64,000 nt of DNA from Glandiceps talaboti (lineage: Eukaryota; Hemichordata; Enteropneusta; Spengelidae): the NCBI RefSeq assembly GCF_964340395.1, contig NC_135554.1, forward strand, positions 18,546,592 through 18,610,591, in the 5' to 3' direction. Position 1 is the stretch's first letter, and each line of letters begins with the position of its first letter. Both the position numbers and the translations under genes were made by a program. The notes beneath the pieces were generated by a model that was given only the letters and a program-made list of their open reading frames with translations, was not told the DNA's origin and searched no databases. Below, piece after piece: positions 59,717 through 64,000 of the stretch.

Positions 59717-59806
59717 AACAAACAAACAAACAAACAAACAAACAAACAAATAAACAAACAAACAAACAAACAAACAAACAAACAAACAAACAAACAAACA
59801 AACAAA
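59717..59806. repeat. (AAAC)n microsatellite
   Basis: Right-arm counterpart of the (GTTT)n run at 46715-46790, slightly longer and purer. Confidence 0.95.
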
Positions 59807-60592
59807 CTTAACAAAACATTCATTAGTGCTGTTGAGAAAAGAAACCCGATTGGTCGTATGTGAACTGTACTTTATCAATAAACCAAGTACTATTGTCAAT
59901 ACTTCGGTATAACTCAATTACAACCAAATGCAATATAATAATCAACCTCACGAAAACAGATTTTTGTGGAGACGCCAACAGATACATTGACATCTAGGAA
60001 ATCGGTCCTACGACGTCACACATTGAATTCGGGGCAAAAGCTGGCAAATTAAATTTGTCAACATTCCAGAAGAAGTAAATAAACAAGGATGCATATAAAT
60101 TAATCAAAAAATAAAAGATATCAGTTCGAACGTTTTTGAATAAGTTGTTAGTCTTTAAATGATGTGTACACTATTTACCATTTCTAGGATTTTCTTAATC
60201 AGCTTTCAATGGATCAATGAATAAATGATGTTCACACGTAATACTTTTGTGCCACCTCAGTGCGATGTTCCCCGTATATATAGCAATATCATACTATCTT
60301 TATTGCCATAAACGACATGAACGTTAATGGTTGGGATTAGAGAAACAAATTCGTAATCGTAAAATTAATGTGAAGTTTGATATTAATGATGTCTTTCTCA
60401 ATGTATTCATTAATGCAACAAGCCTTCATGGAAGTCAAAGACACCTTCTGCAACAATGAATGTAAGCTTGAAGTTGCTTCACAGTCATGGATTATGTCAG
60501 AGGAATCCGGTGCTGAACACTGACACGGGACAAGAGAATAAAATATTAAAGCTGTGCTGAAAAAAAACGTCAGAATGGATCGATACAACTGT

Positions 60593-60833
<241 letters not shown>

Positions 60834-61698
60834 TGCTAGACGGTGATTCATATAAATTTGTAACTTTTTGTCAGGTTTGAATGTGATCAGCTTCGACTGG
60901 TCAAGCATGATCAGATAACTTCAACAAAAGCAATTCATTTCCATACCCTTCTCAGTTTGTGCCCCAATTAGGGCGTTAAGTTTAATTTGAAGGAAGAAAC
61001 TTCAGAAAATGGGTTCTTTACGGGGGGGGGGGTTGTATTTTGACTTGAGTCATTTAATCAGAGTTGTGTACAAATCACCCCCACCCCCACCCAGTTTTTT
61101 CAGTGACCATTACGTAAGCTTAGCATGAATATCTTGATTTTGTAAACAACCATTTGGAACATATATCTGTAAGTATATTATGATATTGGATAGTTTTACA
61201 TTTACTTACAACGAACTTGATCATCACACTTTGTCATCTTACACACCTCTATAAAATAGAATATTCTTGCCATCACTTACATATGATAATCTCCTCACAA
61301 TTGGCGAAATATCCAGAATCATACCGTGACATCCCCGTGTAATTATTAAAAAGATTGCATAGTGTTTAGATAATGGTTTTATCTCATTAAAGTAATTTAT
61401 AATGATATACGTGGTGTTTGTGGTCAGATTTGTCTCTAGGAGGTCATGATTATCGGGACAACAGTGAAGATGTGTCACCAATACCTTAACAGCGGGTGAA
61501 TTTCAAATGAGTGACGATTCCAGTTAACTACCCACTTACAAACACAATGAGTTAGTGTCAAATTCTTAGGATTAGCTTTGACCGTGGTTATTCAATCGAG
61601 TAGTTGAGTTTAACATTTTGTATAATAAAGAAAGATGAAATCATCAGATATAAGCTTGTAACACGAGGGTATTATTTCAAAGCGAAATCAAAACTACA

Positions 61699-62076
<378 letters not shown>

Positions 62077-63028
62077 TTATTTAGCGATCTATCATAAATC
62101 TACAAGTTTAGTATTTCAAAAAATAGTGTGTCTGGAAAACAATTGTCCTTAGGGCTTCCCTTTGTTTCAAATTCACGGACTACCATTACTTGTAATTTAC
62201 ATGTAGTCATGTTTAGACAAAGTCATCCCCCGTTTTCCTGTAAATTTGTTTTGTAAAATTGAGGGAGGTCGCCTTTAAGCTTGGCTAGAGACAGGGACCT
62301 GGGCGTTCATGTGCTGGAGTTCAACCGTGAGGCTGAAATTGTAGCCTACAGCGATGAAATAAAGTTTCAAGTTATGGTGAATCTTGGTGTGGTCCTGATC
62401 CTTCTATTCTAGCACTGGTGCGGTAAAGCTGACTTCAGTTATTTGTCATGATGGAGAATCCGGGTATTGAAACTTTATTTTATATCTATTGACCATTTCA
62501 ATACAAACAAAAATGGAATTAAAAGAAATAACATGTGCAGGTTTTGTTTCGGAAAACGGTACATCGGGTTGACATTAATGAAATATATTTTTATCCGTTT
62601 ATGTACACTTATTATTGATCAATACATTAAAACACTGCATTTAATTCCGCAATGTTTCCATGGAATGTCCAATCACCTCCCGTTGCCCTGTCCTACGTAT
62701 GACAATATGTCATTGTCCCTAAGAATTTACATGAACTTTTATCACCCTAAATCACATATTTGCAAAATAGTTGGGCAAGGGTTTAACATTGTATATTGCA
62801 TCGTATAAATAAAATATCTTATCAGATTATTTACAAAGAAGTGTTTATATTGTGATCAGTATTTGCAACCTACTGTGTCAGTGTCGACCAGGGTTTCCTG
62901 ATGAACCTGTTAAGTATCTGTATAAGGTTTATATTTTTACCACCGTAGTACACTTAAGTATTTTACGTTTACTTTTAACAATATGCAGATATTTAGGTTT
63001 TGTTTGTAGTATAAATTGCAGATCATCA

Positions 63029-63414
63029 GATTTGTAAAAATATTGAAGACAGTAAACAGTTTCTTTATGAATGTAAAGTTGTAAAGCAGTTCTGGAGAAA
63101 ATGTATAAATATAATCAATCAATTGTATAGAATGAACGTACGGCTACTGTGGAAGCGCATTGTGTATGGATACAGAATATATTGTAAGACTTTTGATGTA
63201 TTTAATTTAATCTTGATGGTGGCGACTTTTGCCGTGTATAAATCGAGAATTTGGGAAAGAAGAGATATTGGACAAATAGTAAGAGAAGAAATATTTGATA
63301 TCAATTATAATAAGAAGAACAAAATGTTGAAAGAGATTACTAATGCTTTGTAAGCTACGCGATGTATATATTCTTTCAAAGGGATATAAATAAAAGTTGA
63401 CTTTTGAAAAAAAA
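63029..63414 (+). mobile_element. 5'-truncated LINE insertion with poly(A) and 14-bp target-site duplication
   Basis: Flanks are attgcagatcatca (63015-63028) and attgcagatcatga (63415-63428). The insert encodes the end of a LINE polyprotein (KQFLYECKVVKQFWRKCINI ... KKNKMLKEITNAL, stop near 63353), a short 3' UTR with ataaa, and a poly(A) run. A C...FW motif after the RT is usual in L1-like and related elements. It differs from the CR1-like element at the window start and from the LINE at 24.0 kb. Confidence 0.85.
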
Positions 63415-64000
63415 ATTGCAGATCATGAAATCAGCACAGTGCGACCACCTTGGCGGTTTCCACGTTGAAAGTCCAAAACAAGCTGTTAATTCAAACACGT
63501 TGGATAAGTGTCTACGATTAGTCGATTGATTACAACTTCACATTTCCACACATTCAATCCATTTGTGAAAGGATCCCGTTTACTTAGATAATTTGAAGAG
63601 AACAATATGGGGTTTTCGTTGGCTAAGTAAGTCTTGCATTACCTATTCGATGAATATTGAATCCTACTCAATGATCATAATATTTTATAAAGAACACAGT
63701 GATAGATGCACAAGTACAGCCCATAGACCGTCCCTAACATTCCAAGGGAATCCAATTCATGGCACTTTCGAAACCAATCTAATTATCCACCCATAAAACA
63801 CCGTTCTGATAACACATCTCTAGATAACGGTAATAATGGTAGAATATAGAATGATGTCGTATTGGTATTAATTTGATGAAATATCAGTACGACATCCAAG
63901 GAATCAAATTATTGCTATCATATCAACAACAGTATCGCCGTAATGGCTTTTCAACACAAATATGTTGTAATCTTTGCTATATCGGTACACCTAACACGGA

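Overview
This window is from an animal nuclear genome. It is AT-rich, has GT-AG introns, long microsatellites and several classes of non-LTR retrotransposon remains. A CR1-like element carrying a 2A-like motif plus PHD fingers, together with a secreted WAP-domain gene, fits a marine invertebrate (lancelet, hemichordate, echinoderm, mollusc or similar). The sequence alone does not fix the phylum.

Left part (1-17.0 kb, plus strand). A nearly full CR1-like retrotransposon (about 0.7-4.73 kb, broken by one in-frame stop codon) lies just upstream of the first visible exon of a multi-exon gene (4830-13945). That gene has a helical N-terminal exon, two Asn/Pro-rich linker exons, an exon with a pair of EF-hand-like loops, three WAP exons, and a Pro-rich terminal exon. 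All its visible internal introns are phase 1. Its 3' UTR probably runs to about 17.05 kb. A CTCF-type motif follows.

Middle and right (17.9-55.3 kb, minus strand). A tandem array of seven related gene copies faces the WAP gene tail to tail. Each intact copy ends in two small Cys/His exons, each encoding one CxxC...H...C...CxxC zinc-binding-like module, joined by phase-0 introns. In most copies these are preceded by a hydrophobic/amphipathic exon and possibly a short helix exon. I do not recognise the family. Copies 2-4 are very similar and part of them is almost identical at a period of about 6 kb. Copy 5 is broken. Copy 7 ends the array and is the only one with a clear start exon and promoter-like motifs; it encodes 97 aa. 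The units are separated by pentanucleotide satellites of TCTAG/TGTAG type and contain conserved TGACGTCA palindromes.

Far right (59.7-64.0 kb). The segment 42.3-46.8 kb recurs in opposite orientation at 59.7-64.0 kb and continues past the window end. This forms a very large inverted repeat whose breakpoint lies inside a zinc-module exon of the array. The roughly 13-kb spacer holds copies 6 and 7, a long (ACAT)n tract, two plausible plus-strand exons weakly like a transglutaminase beta-barrel, and MITE fragments. Local inversions, fold-back duplications, LINE insertions with target-site duplications, and a filler sequence at the junction show a locus rearranged many times.

Main candidate for new biology: the seven-copy array of unrecognised double-zinc-module genes, with exon gain or loss between copies, repeated CRE-like and CTCF-like motifs, and structural instability.
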